A DNA stretch of 64,000 bases from Eleginops maclovinus (taxonomy: Eukaryota; Chordata; Actinopteri; Perciformes; Eleginopidae): positions 12,335,043-12,399,042 of the forward strand of contig NC_086362.1 in assembly GCF_036324505.1 (NCBI RefSeq), given 5' to 3'. Below the pieces are notes generated by a model. The model had not been told where the DNA came from and ran no database searches. It was given only the letters and a program-made list of their open reading frames with translations. This document shows, piece by piece, positions 35,816 to 48,500 of the stretch. Made by a program: the position numbers and the translations under genes. How positions within the stretch are numbered: the first letter of the stretch is position 1; each line of letters begins with the position of its first letter.

Positions 35816-38568
35816 TGTTCGATAGTAATACAAGCTAGTCAATTATCTGCCTTAGTGAGAGGTATTCATTCTGTAGACAAGACGCAGGTTCCAACGACTT
35901 TAGATGACACTGTGCGGAAAGTGTGGTGTTACTGGGTTGCTGCATTAAAGGTCAACAACAGGAAGTGGAAACAGCTCCAGTGGCGGTCGAAGTGACTGCT
36001 TGGTGGCTTTGTGAGAACATTTTGATCACACACTGAGAAAGAGCTTCTAAAATGCAATATTTTGAGAAACTGACGCTAACTGTTGATACATTCTGCTGAG
36101 GCAATGTTCCACTGGCATTACCATCATTAATCTCCCCATACATGTGCCACATTGTGAGGTATCTTAGGTTATATGTTCATTTTGTGAAATTTCCAGAAGC
36201 TTCACGTACAAAACAATCTTAGTATTATTAGGAAAGCAACATTACACTCACAAGTTAGCTGGAGTTGGAACCAATGCTGTTTAGAAAATACACACATGGT
36301 CATTTTCCATAGAGTTCTGAGATAGGGTTAAATGCTTTGTTCTTCTATCATTAAAGGTTTATGAGGATTATACCTTGGACATGCCTAACATGACCTAAAG
36401 TATGCTAACAAATTAACACTTTGACTGAGAAATTGTATTTAGTTTTAGAGACCATGACCAATTTTTTAACCCTTTAAATTATTGTAGACTACTCTTAGCA
36501 TCCTTACAACTCTGAACATGTAAAGCTTTAGCTGCACCAAGCTAGTTAGTTAGCAATAGTTAGTTGTAATGTTAAGGAGACCTAAAGTTAGTCAAATTTG
36601 TGACTTAACACTTCATGTCTTACTCGGAACCATCTACTAGATTGTATATATTGGAGATGTTATCCTGTAGAGGGGTACACATATTCATGATTTAAAATAT
36701 TTCTTCTGACTGTCCGGAATAACGAAAATGTAAAAAACAACGTTTAGATCCACTGTGCCGCAGCACTCAAAGTCAATGTCAACTTAATAGTCAATCTTTT
36801 AATTTGTGTGTACAGACAGAAAGATCGAGATGCTGTGTCTCACAGTCCCGATGTATTAAAATAAAAAAATATATATAAAAATATGAATATACATACATTT
36901 CTATATATACATACACATACACACTCAATATATACAAAAAACACAAATAACCATTACTTGAAAAGTATGCAGGTTATATTAAAAATGTACCTACTGTAGT
37001 GCAAATGGGAGTACAAAATATTGTCCATAGTCGGTCGGTAGTCGGTCCCTATGTGCTAGCTAGTCTGGTATATTAAGCAGTGGCTGATGCAGTCTGCGGT
37101 TTTAAACATTAGATCCAAGAACTTTATTGTCATTGTTAAGGCACAACAACATTTCTTTTGTGCTGATCCTGTAAGTGCAACATAAATAGAATAAAATGAA
37201 TGAAACACCCCTTATAAGCTAATAGAGAGACATACTCAAGTAAAGTACAAGTACCTCAAAACTGTACTTCGTAACTTTACACCACTGCTGTAACATGATC
37301 AGTGACAGGCAACAAGTTACAGTAATGTTTACAGTGCTTAGTTCAAAAAATAGAAAATAAGAAAGAATTATATAACATATATAATGCTTTTCAATGTTTT
37401 GTTCTGCTATCTTTGAGAGTTCCTTTGGTTGGCAGTCAATGATGTTATCGGTCTACAGTACTTTGCAATGTCATATTATTTGTCATTTATAACACAGGCT
37501 TAATTTGATGTCAGATTTCAAAACACTTGACACAATGAGCATACCGTACTGATGACAAAAAGTGCTCGAGGCTACTGAAAGACATTCGTTCAGTCATGGG
37601 AACAAACTGATCATGCACTAACCCTGCATACCCAGCAGAAGAAGGTGACAATGAATTACCACAAGATGAGATGCTGTTTTCTCATGCCTTCACACACATC
37701 CTTTTTTTTCTTCACTGACATATCTCACCAGTAAACTCCCCCGGTTCATAACTTACATTAAGAGAAGTTTTCTAAAATTGCTTGTTTTTAGGAAAACAAT
37801 GCTATGCTAACAGAAATATACAGATGTAGAGTAAAACTAGAACTGTTACAACCCATGGAAGCAACAAAGTGTAGAACTTTAGTAAAAAAGATTTCATCTA
37901 GTAATAAAAAGAGAAAACAGCACATCTTTCTGAATTCAGCTCTTTTAAAATATTTTAAAGGGCAGCATAGAGCGTTCATATTTTTTAAGCAAACTCAAGG
38001 CCTACCTTTTGAATTTTGCATTTAACTGAATTTGATTGTATTCTTCTTTTATTGTGTGTATGTATGTGTATGGTTATGAATGTGTATATACAGTATATAG
38101 ATATGCCTCAGAGGAGGACAGAAAGAAAACCCTAACCGAAGAAGAGTTCAAGACTTTACTGGAAGGGATGCCGTACATGTTCATACTTTCAATATTTATT
38201 ATCCTCAACCCGGTACAAGCTGTGATGCTTAGTCACAAAAGAAGTGTAACATATATTGTTGTTCTTAAATTCAAACGACGCTTAAACAGGCTTACAAAGT
38301 TTTTCTTTCTTTGGTGGTTACTTTGTGCCTGTGCAACAAAATCTGAACAATAAAGCCATGAACATGTTTCCCTCTCCAGCCACTAGTTTGGAAATGATGA
38401 CATTCTGCAATTTTCAGCATTAGAGCAGTTTGAAGAGTCCCACCTATTGTTGAGCCATGCCATCTGTGCGCTCAGATATCTTGCATAAAACGCACTTTAA
38501 AGTCTAATTAAATGGATAGAAAAGTTAGACGTTTCTTTTCATAAATGAGCTTATTTTATTTGTATGTC
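35816..38568. other. Intergenic, no supported gene
   Basis: AT-rich sequence. The only coding-like trace is a 24-residue stretch at about 38101-38180 (YASEEDRKKTLTEEEF...) that resembles an S100 EF-hand but has no convincing exon around it. Confidence 0.4.
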
Positions 38569-38979
38569 AAAGGTCCCCTATTATGCAAAATCCACTGTTC
38601 ATGTCTTTTATACATAAATATGTGTCCCCTCTGTTAAGAGATTGTGAACATTTCAGGAAAAGTTCTCTCTCTTTGTGTCTCGGCCCACTAGCCGATAACC
38701 AACCAAGGTAACGCCTCCCACTTTATCACCTGAATCTTCTCCTAGAGCACCTTTGTGTTGTTTCAAACCAATCATCTCTCAGAGGAGCGTGGCCAGCAGC
38801 AGCTCATTAGCATTTAAAGCTACAGACACTGAATCAGCACTTTTGGAGCAGGGCTGAAACAGAGGGGTTTATGGGATGCCACAATGATCTGTTTGGTGTA
38901 TCAGCCAATCAGAGGCATGTCCTGTATATATCTGAGACCTGTAATATATTGTTGGAATAGAGTATGATAGGGGACCTTT
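38569..38979. repeat. MITE with AAAGGTCCCCTAT ends
   Basis: The left end AAAGGTCCCCTATTATGC and the right end ATGATAGGGGACCTTT are inverted repeats. The inside contains AACCAATCATCTCTCAGAGG. No target duplication is visible. It is distinct inside from family A but has similar ends. Confidence 0.7.
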
Positions 38980-39973
38980 AAGAAAACAATGACAGATATA
39001 ACAAAAATACAAATGTTGCTGTTAGCTTTAGTTCTTCAGAACTTTTGGGCAATCTCTCATGGATGTTTATGAAAAAATCATTGATAAACATGCAAACACG
39101 CACATGATTTAAAAAAAGGTGCATAATCAAGATCAGCAGGACATTACTGAGACAAATACAAAGGTCACAATACAACCAAACTTTTTAATACAGAAGATGA
39201 AAGATATCAATAAAACATTCAAAGCACTGGTGCTGGTGATATTTCATGTTCAAATGTTTTTAAAGCACTGTAGCAGGGGATCAAATAGCCTATCATGTTT
39301 GAGCAATCTGTAGACTTCCTGTCTAACTAGGGCATGCACACAGTAGGTTAGAGTTGCCTTACAGTTAGCCTACTAGCCGTGGTGTGATTACCCAAGCTAT
39401 AAAGGACATTGTTTCTGCACACAGAAATCTCAAGCGAGTGGTCAAATCAGTGGCTTTGTATCAGCGGCAGCAACAGTGAGGAGCCGCATATAGTACGTTA
39501 ACACTCCACACACAGCTTCTTGCAGACAAAGCGGTCAAACACATCCTAATTCCATCTCAAGTAGGTATCACAAGTCGACAAAAAAACAAAAGCATGATCC
39601 TTGTAGATATCACTTACAAAGTCAAAGTGAGGGGCATTGGTAATTACACTAAAGTGGATATTTGGTGTAATTACGCATGACTAAAGCAGTTGGGATGAAA
39701 CTAAGTTATGCACTTTGTAAATTAAAATAGTATTTTTATAGTTTCTTTATGGTGATGGAACTAGTACTAGTTAAAAGCGAGCCACAATTACTCAAGTGCT
39801 GATTTTTATTACAAATATTATAACCAGAAGATACCTTTGTTGGCCAAGAGTGTGTATGCATAAATGGAATTTGACTCTTGTGTTGAAGTGAAATAGACTG
39901 AAAAACACACAAATCGTCCCACAGCTGAATAAAAAGCTTCACAGAGGTAAAACATTTAACTACTGTAAAAATG

Positions 39974-40047
39974 ACAACAACAACAACAACAACAACAACA
40001 ACAGCAACAACAACAGCAACAACAACAACAACAACCACCACCACCAA
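39974..40047. repeat. (AAC)n microsatellite grading into ACC
   Basis: About 24 triplets, mostly AAC with two AGC interruptions and four ACC at the end. The valine-rich frame on the other strand is an artefact. Confidence 0.9.
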
Positions 40048-40070
40048 GGCATTTGAAGACAGTGTAGTGC

Positions 40071-40606
40071 AATGCAGGACTTTTACTGTAACAGAGTATT
40101 CACTCTGGTACTTCTACTTTTACTGAAGTACAAGATCTGATTACTTCTCCCACCTCTGCGGATAACATGTAACGAGTAATCAGGATACAAAATAAAGGGA
40201 ACTCCATTCGATTACAATGAAATTAAAAAAGAAGAAATCAGATTACTGTTACTAGCAGGAGTGTTACTATACATTTTGAAAAAAGTTTCATAGACGTACT
40301 AAATCACTTGTTATTATGGTTTATATTTAGGCTTACTTATTTTGTATGCAGTAGGTGGACATCTGATTTATCAAACAAAAAATCAATCTATGCTTTTGAT
40401 GAATGTTTTAAGCTTAAACAGCGGGATTAAACTATTTCTGTTACTACATTTTTGAGATGAAATATCTTGGTTTCTTCTTTTCTAAGGCTACATCTTATTG
40501 TTATTTACTGTCTCTTGTTTTTATTTGCATTGCATTTTATATTGAGCTAATCCAAAAGTAACAGAAAGTAATCATTACTTTTATATATTTTGACACTCGG
40601 ATTAGG
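40071..40606. repeat. Tandemly duplicated segment, copy 1
   Basis: Starts AATGCAGGACTTTTACTGTAAC and ends TTTTGACACTCGGATTAGG. Collinear with 41597-42194, including GGAACTC.ATTCGATTACAATGA and AGCAGGAGTGTTAC, with small insertions and base changes. Offset about 1.53-1.59 kb. No coding content. Confidence 0.75.
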
Positions 40607-41149
40607 TCTATGGTGCAAAGTGTGTGAGCAGAAATATGGGGAAATTATTCTAACGGAGTGACGGGACTATGAGCTCTTTGAAAATCATTTGGCAATGTTC
40701 CATCATCCGTCTTTCTTTTAAATGTTTGACCTGTAAAAAGGCCTATAATATACAACACTCTGTGTGACTTCTGCTTGTGTGTGTGTATGTTGCTTTAGAG
40801 TCATGTGGTGGATATGACAGTTTATACAGTACAGACACACTCACACATACTTGGATTTGACAGATATTACCATCAAGTGTTTTTAAACCACTTTTACAGT
40901 ATGCTTTACTTAAGTTAAGCATCTGAAAAGGATGAACGATCAGAGGGGACCTGCACTCTAATCCCCTGTGTGTGTCTCTAGGTCAGGTCAGCACCCTATT
41001 AGCCCAGCAGGGAGCACTGGCCCAGTGACACACTTTCTCCAGCTGGGTCTGTTGTGTAACCAGAGAACCCCTCTGCTGCCCTCTAGTGGCAGACCCGGTC
41101 AGAGGTTCATATCAATAGCAGGCTTGGGGAGTAACAAATTGCCAGAGGG

Positions 41150-41690
41150 AAGTAACTAAGTACATTTACTCAGTTAACTGAGCTTGAGTACAATTTTGAG
41201 ATACTTTTACTTTACTTGAGTATTTCAATTGTATGCTACTTTGTACATCCACCCCACTACAGTTCAGAGGTAAATGGTGTACTTTTACTCCACTACATGT
41301 ATTTAATCCGTTTAGTTTCTTTACAGATCTGGATTAATGATGGTAAATATAATCAGCCCTTAAATCAGACTGTAGTTCACCTGGAGTAAATCCAGCAGCT
41401 ACCCTGCAGTATACAAAGCCATTCAAACTAGCTGCACCTTTACCAGCTCTGAGAACACTTTAATGATCAATAATTATAAAACATATCAGAGATATTATTC
41501 TGAAATGGACCAATCAAACAATGACTAATTTTACTGTCACTACTTTAAGTACATTTAGATGAGAGTACTTTCTACTTTTACTGGAGGAACATTTAGAATG
41601 CAGGACTTTTACTGTAACAGAGTATTCCTGCACTCTGGTACTTCTACTTTTATTCAAGTACAAGATCTGAGTACTTGTCCCACCTTGCGG
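41150..41690. repeat. Fish repeat of the TACTTTTACTCCACTACAT type
   Basis: Runs from GTAACTAAGTACATTTACTCAG through TGTACTTTTACTCCACTACATG to CAAGTACAAGATCTGAGTACTTGTCCCACC. The ends complement each other in part. The same repeat type occurs at 28.26-28.68 kb, and its end overlaps the duplicated segment at 41597. Confidence 0.5.
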
Positions 41691-42194
41691 ATTAGATGTA
41701 ATGAGTAATGAGGATACAAAATAAGGGAACAAGGGAATAAGGGAACTCTATTCGATTACAATGACATTAAAAAAAGAAGTATTCAGATTACTGTTATTAG
41801 CAGGAGTGTTACAATACATTTTGGAATAAATATCATAGACAAACTGAAGTTATTTTCTCTATGGTTTGTATTTAGGCTGCTTTATTTTAAATACTTTTTT
41901 TAATGCAGTAGGTGAACACCTAATTTAATAAACAAAAATACAGGCTATGCTTTTGATGAATGTATTAAGCTTCATCAGCATTTGTACACTATTACTGTTA
42001 CTACGTTTGATAAGAAATATCTTAGTTTCTTCTTACCTTACATTGTTACATACAATTAGTAAATAAGTAAAAAAAACATCTTATTGTTATTTATTTTTCT
42101 CTTGTTTTTGTTTGCATTGGCATTTTATATTGAGGTAATCCAAAAGTAACGGATAGTAAACATATCTTTTATATATTTTGACACTCAGATTAGG
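41597..42194. repeat. Tandemly duplicated segment, copy 2
   Basis: The second copy of the segment at 40071-40606. It is about 60 bases longer, with extra AAGGGAATAAGGGAA-like bases and a longer AT stretch. It carries the same ordered landmarks, ending TTTTGACACTCAGATTAGG. Confidence 0.75.
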
Positions 42195-42633
42195 ACACAT
42201 CTTTTTACATGTTACTAGTCATTATTTTATTTGTAATAATCAATCATTCCTGCCAGAATGATGAGCTCCCTTTCTATGTGAATGGAGATGATTTGGCTGA
42301 GAGAAAGGCCTCACACGGCTGCTGCGTGGAACGTGGCTGGCCTGTAATCGGCTTTCAAGGTCATTAAGCTCACACTCTCCTTTCTGCACTTGCTCTCTCT
42401 CTCTGGGGCATTATGAGGGCTTATGGGGATTAGGTTTCCAGCGAGGAGGACGATGGAGCTGTGGAGTCAGAAGGTTCAGGTGGGAAGAAGTGTAGTGGGG
42501 CAAGGAGTTCACTGTATTTGAACTTTAGGACACGTTTCAGAATCAGAAATACAAAGAATAAAAACTGTTTGACCAAGAGAAATAGCTGAGGAGATTTAAT
42601 ACAACTAATAAAGTCTAGTTGCCACCATAGTTA

Positions 42634-42668
42634 AGTTAGCAAACTCATAGCTAATGAGTTTGCTAACT
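42634..42668. other. Perfect 15-bp hairpin
   Basis: AGTTAGCAAACTCAT (42634-42648), loop AGCTA, then ATGAGTTTGCTAACT (42654-42668). Arms match at all 15 positions. It lies at the left edge of the inverted-repeat element that follows. Confidence 0.9.
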
Positions 42669-42669
42669 T

Positions 42670-43205
42670 GCATAATATGTTGGGCATTATAGCTATAGAT
42701 ATAAACAATAGTTTAAAAAAATGGCTTTGCTGATTTGGAGTTGAAATTGTGGAGTGGTTTGGGGGTTATTGAGGATGCTGAATCCATTTCTGAACTTTTC
42801 TGGATAAAAAATGGCAGTTTAAACCAGAAAGTGGCAATATTTGTACAATTGGTGGCCTGATTTTGACTCCCATGAGTAGTATTACGACCATTGGATCTAT
42901 AGAGCACAAGGTGAAAATGATTACCGCTACTGCAGAAAATTCTTTTTTCGAATAAATAGGCAATCTGTCCAATCCAAATGATCACGAGAGTCCCTTAAAT
43001 CTTTCAAATTAACCCAAAATGTATCAAGATAAGCCCAGAGAAAACAAATATTGACATTTTTTATGCTGAAAATGTCAGAAATTGTTTCAGCATCCTCATA
43101 ACCCCCCAAACCACTCCGAATTTGTCAGAATCCGCCAAGCTATTTTTTAAACTATTATCCACATAGTTTATAACTATTAATGCTTATTAACACAACTAAT
43201 GCTAA
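42670..43205. repeat. Long inverted-repeat MITE
   Basis: The left arm (about 42700-42830, with GTGGAGTGGTTTGGGGGTTAT and GAGGATGCTGAATCCATTTC) is complementary to the right arm (about 43040-43155, with ATAACCCCCCAAACCACTCC). The outer parts (GTTTATATC-like and AATAGTTTAAAAAA) also pair. The centre is unique. The short frames inside have no recognised function. Confidence 0.75.
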
Positions 43206-44077
43206 TTGCGCAAATTGCATATGCAGGTGAGCCTCCGGCAATTTCAATAGTACTATACATTTTTATCATAAAACTTGGGTGGTCTCAACATTTCCGGGAT
43301 CACAATAGGACTCTATGAACTGGCAACTAGACTAATATAAAAACAACAGCAGTATTTGCAGGCAGTAAAGCGCAATGATGCAAAGGGTGTGGCCTTAAGA
43401 ATGGGGAAACTAATATTACAGGAAGGTGCTGTATGAAAATCATTTGGGCAATGTTCCATTGTGTGTCTTTCTTTAACATTTGTTGGCATGTAAAAAGTCA
43501 TTAAGGCCATATTCAACACTGTGTGACTTTCTGCTTACTTGTGTTTTATTGTATGGCCTATTGCCTCAACTTGTGTCATTACAAGCCATTCTTTTATAGG
43601 CCTTGGAATTCGGTAGAATGCTCTGGGTAACTAAAGAAAATGGACCTTGCACTTAAAGTCAACTCAATAATATATGAGCATGCCCAAGACTTTGAAAAGC
43701 CTCTATTAGTCATAGCAAATGGCATTGTTAATGATAAATAAATCTCTCTTTAAAAGCACACTGACTCATTTTGGAAAAGTGCCAATGCAAGATATTTGTG
43801 GTTAGAGGTTTTCACCAAACACACACGTACACACACACTGCTTGGCCTGACCTACATGAGGAGGTGTGTAGCGGGTTATGAATACCTCATTCTGTTTTAT
43901 AGCCACACATGTCGGGTCATATGAGCTGACAGGGTGTCCTGCTCATCCCGTGGGCTGACTCTCTGCAGGAGAAGCATGATGAACACACTGCTGCTCTTTG
44001 TCTCCCAACTTTAACCAAGTGTGTTTTCTTTGCAGACTGCAGGAGTCATAGGGCATCACTGTGTTTAACTGAGCGTC

Positions 44078-44120
44078 TACATTTAATTAAAGTCAGCATT
44101 TCAGTTTTTTCAGTGCAGCT
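44078..44120. repeat. Palindromic MITE, family P end fragment
   Basis: ACATTTAATTAAAGTCAGCA then TTTCAGTTTTTTCAGTGCA matches one end of the family P element. Confidence 0.4.
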
Positions 44121-44199
44121 CTGACGGTATAAATGGAGGGGTTAACACAGGTTTGATGAATACATACTTCTCGCAGGAGGTGGAGACCAAACCACAGTT

Positions 44200-44533
44200 A
44201 ATGTGATAGTAAGAATGTGTTGGGTCATCTCAATACATGTTTAATGTCTTTAATGTAAATAGCACACTATGTTTATCTGTCCCTTTAGTGGATTGTGTGC
44301 ATTCTTATTAGTTCTGTATATTTTATATAGTGTGTAGATACTTTTCTGAATGTCTTTTTTACTAAGAAATATTATAATATATTTTCTATGTTTATTTTAA
44401 TTTAATTTGTATTTATTTTATTCTATTTTAAGAAAAGTTTTAATTCTTGTACGTTGACTGTCAAAATGCTGCTGTGACAAAACAATTTTTTTCCCGAACT
44501 TGGGATAAATAAAGCATCTACCTACTTACCGAG
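44200..44533 (+). repeat. Probable 3' end of a non-LTR retroelement leading into TATC repeats
   Basis: AT-rich sequence ending CCCGAACTTGGGATAAATAAAGCATC, directly followed by TATC repeats. Similar tails occur reversed at 16437-16520 and 47888-47950 (AGATAAGATAAGAA...TTTATT..CCC). Element identity is not established. Confidence 0.4.
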
Positions 44534-45998
<1,465 letters not shown>

Positions 45999-47151
45999 TA
46001 TTTATCTAAATAAATGCTAATGTCGCTACATGTCTGTTAGATGAGTCAATGATCAACTGTGTTATAGCATGCTAATAAAGCCGGATTAACTTTACATACA
46101 CATCTTGACAATTATTACCAACAGAAATAGCAGGATTACGGAAATAAATCCAGTCCCAATTTCCGTGAAACTTGTTGGAAGTGTGTAGCACGAGCTAAGG
46201 AAGGTCCCATTGAATTTAGGAGCATATATAAATCACGGGTGTTATGTTTGTCATCATTGCGAGATAGGACCAAGTGCACTTCCAGTTCCTTGTGGACTTC
46301 TTTAATTAATACATTTAATTAAACATGGATTGTACACAAGGAAATCAATAATACCAACATTCACTTTGTGTAGAGTTCATTCTATAATTATGTAATAATT
46401 GTATCTATTACTCTTCCTAAATTAATCAATGGCAATGTTTTTTTGATAAATGAGTGTAGCTAGTGGCTCTAGGGATGGCAATCCGGAGCCTGTTGAATGG
46501 ATTGCTCCGAGAATGATTCCTAAGAACCTTGTTGATCTCTTGACTTTTTCACTTGTGCCACCAGCAGGTCAAAGTGTTTACTCCTTCAGTGAAAGGCCAT
46601 ATTAGAAATATCAATAAAGACACTTTGAACCCAGTCAAACCCATGTGACACGTCTCTTCATACCACATATAGTTGCTGAGGAAGGCTTCAAAATTATGCA
46701 TGACTGGAATAATTTGTGTTTGTTTTGCATTGCTAAAGAGGAGGAGAACCAGGGAGGATGATTTGCCAAACAAAGGCTGTGCATATGCGCACATGAATTC
46801 CTTTTTCCTTAAAACCTGTCCAAGAACATCATGTTGTGTGTGTGGCTGGGAGGGTTGAGTCTGGGCTAATAAACAATTGCCAGGACTTATACAACAGCAT
46901 TCCTTTCAATGTAGTGTCACAAAGGACATCTCTGTCAAACAGGATGCTGGTATCTGTCTGCTGTGGAGACTAAAGACTTGTCTCCACTGATGAATTCTGA
47001 CTTCTGAAGACGGCACCACCAGATGGATGTTTTTTTAAAGAAAAATCCATGAGTGAGAAGCTTTGAAGGGCTCTAAAGAATGACCGTGAGGGAAAAGAGA
47101 CACAAATGGCTCTCATGACAGGAGTGTCAGCACTTTCAAACTCATGATAGG

Positions 47152-47332
47152 CACGGAAAAAACTGAAACGTAGACTGTAATTAAATGTATTATGTCAACA
47201 AATTTCCCAGTACTATTAGGTTAGTTGAAAGCAATAACATTATGTATAAATAAAAAAGATTTGGTTCAACTTAATAGTATTGCTTTCAGCTAACCTAATA
47301 CAGTTATATGACATTTTTCAAATTGTTCAGTG
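47152..47332. repeat. Palindromic MITE, family P copy 4 (most complete)
   Basis: Starts CACGGAAAAAACTGAAACG and ends TTTTTCAAATTGTTCAGTG. The inner arms GGTTAGTTGAAAGCAATAAC and AGTATTGCTTTCAGCTAACC are inverted repeats about a short AT-rich centre. 181 bp. Confidence 0.75.
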
Positions 47333-48414
47333 TTGAATCAATGGGCTACTTATTATCATATTAGTCCAACCTTTATAGTATCTATAATCTTGGCCCAAGC
47401 TTGTATTTACAGTCTATGGGCCCAGGGCGTGACTGCTCTATTATGTAACCATATATGAAATGATCCATCAAATTCACTCACTTAATTTCTTGCAGTGTCA
47501 CACAACAAGATGTTACACAGCTGATGTGAGTAAGGGCCGTTGATTTTCACAGCTGAGTGTTAAGTAGAAAGCATCAGAACTGGAATACATGCAGAGTAAT
47601 GAAATGTAATGCTACACTATTATGTTTCATAGTTACCTTAAGCACTGTTAGGTTTTTGTGAGTGGACATTCAACCAACAAAATTCAAGATTATGACCTTC
47701 AAATAATTTGTAGAGGCATACTTCTCCAAATTTGTCATTCAGTCTTTTAAAGTTATTCTGTCTGACTTAAATAACTGGCTCCAAGCCCATTGGTTCCTGC
47801 TGAAGATGTTTATCTTTAAAGACAGATCAAGCATAGTTTCACTTTTAGAAATGGCTCCTAAAACAGGAAACAATGAAGTATATACCTGTAGATAAGATAA
47901 GAATGATGGAACTTTATTTATCCCCCTGGGGAAATTCAGACATATAGCAGCAACAGGGTCAGAGTGAAAAACAGGACAGTACAGACTCACAAAAGGTAAA
48001 AAAAAGATGATTTTAATTCAATAAAAATAAAAATAATTACGCAACAGTTGACATAATAACTGTTTGGGATTTCAAGTTCATAACAATACTCTAACAGGAG
48101 GAAAAAGTGCATAAATATGGGATTAGGGATTATATACATCTGTAGCTCATTTATGGGGGTTTTTTGTTTTCAAGGAAATATAAAACAGAGAAATAAGATT
48201 TGGGTATAGAGGCAAAACTGTTGGAGACATTCATTGTTCATTTTCATGACGGCACTTTCCTTTAACTACGTGATGAAAATCACTATGTAAATGTACTCAA
48301 GTACTGCACCTACATTGTGTGGTACATGGTACTTTATGAAAATACCTGCGAGTATAAAGAGTTATTGTCGTTATGTCATCCTTTAACAGCTTTAAAATGT
48401 AAATGATTGATTAA

Positions 48415-48500
48415 CTAAGTATTTGTTATTTAAACTTAATATTATTGCTTTCAACTAACCTAACACAGTTATGTGAAAGATGTTGACATTTAATTTTTCT
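48415..48500. repeat. Palindromic MITE, family P partial copy 5
   Basis: Right half only: TAATATTATTGCTTTCAACTAACC then CACAGTTATGTGAAAGATGTTGACAT. Confidence 0.55.

Noticed and set aside
39736..40047. Valine-rich 103-codon frame on the - strand
   Set aside because: Antisense reading of the (AAC)n repeat.
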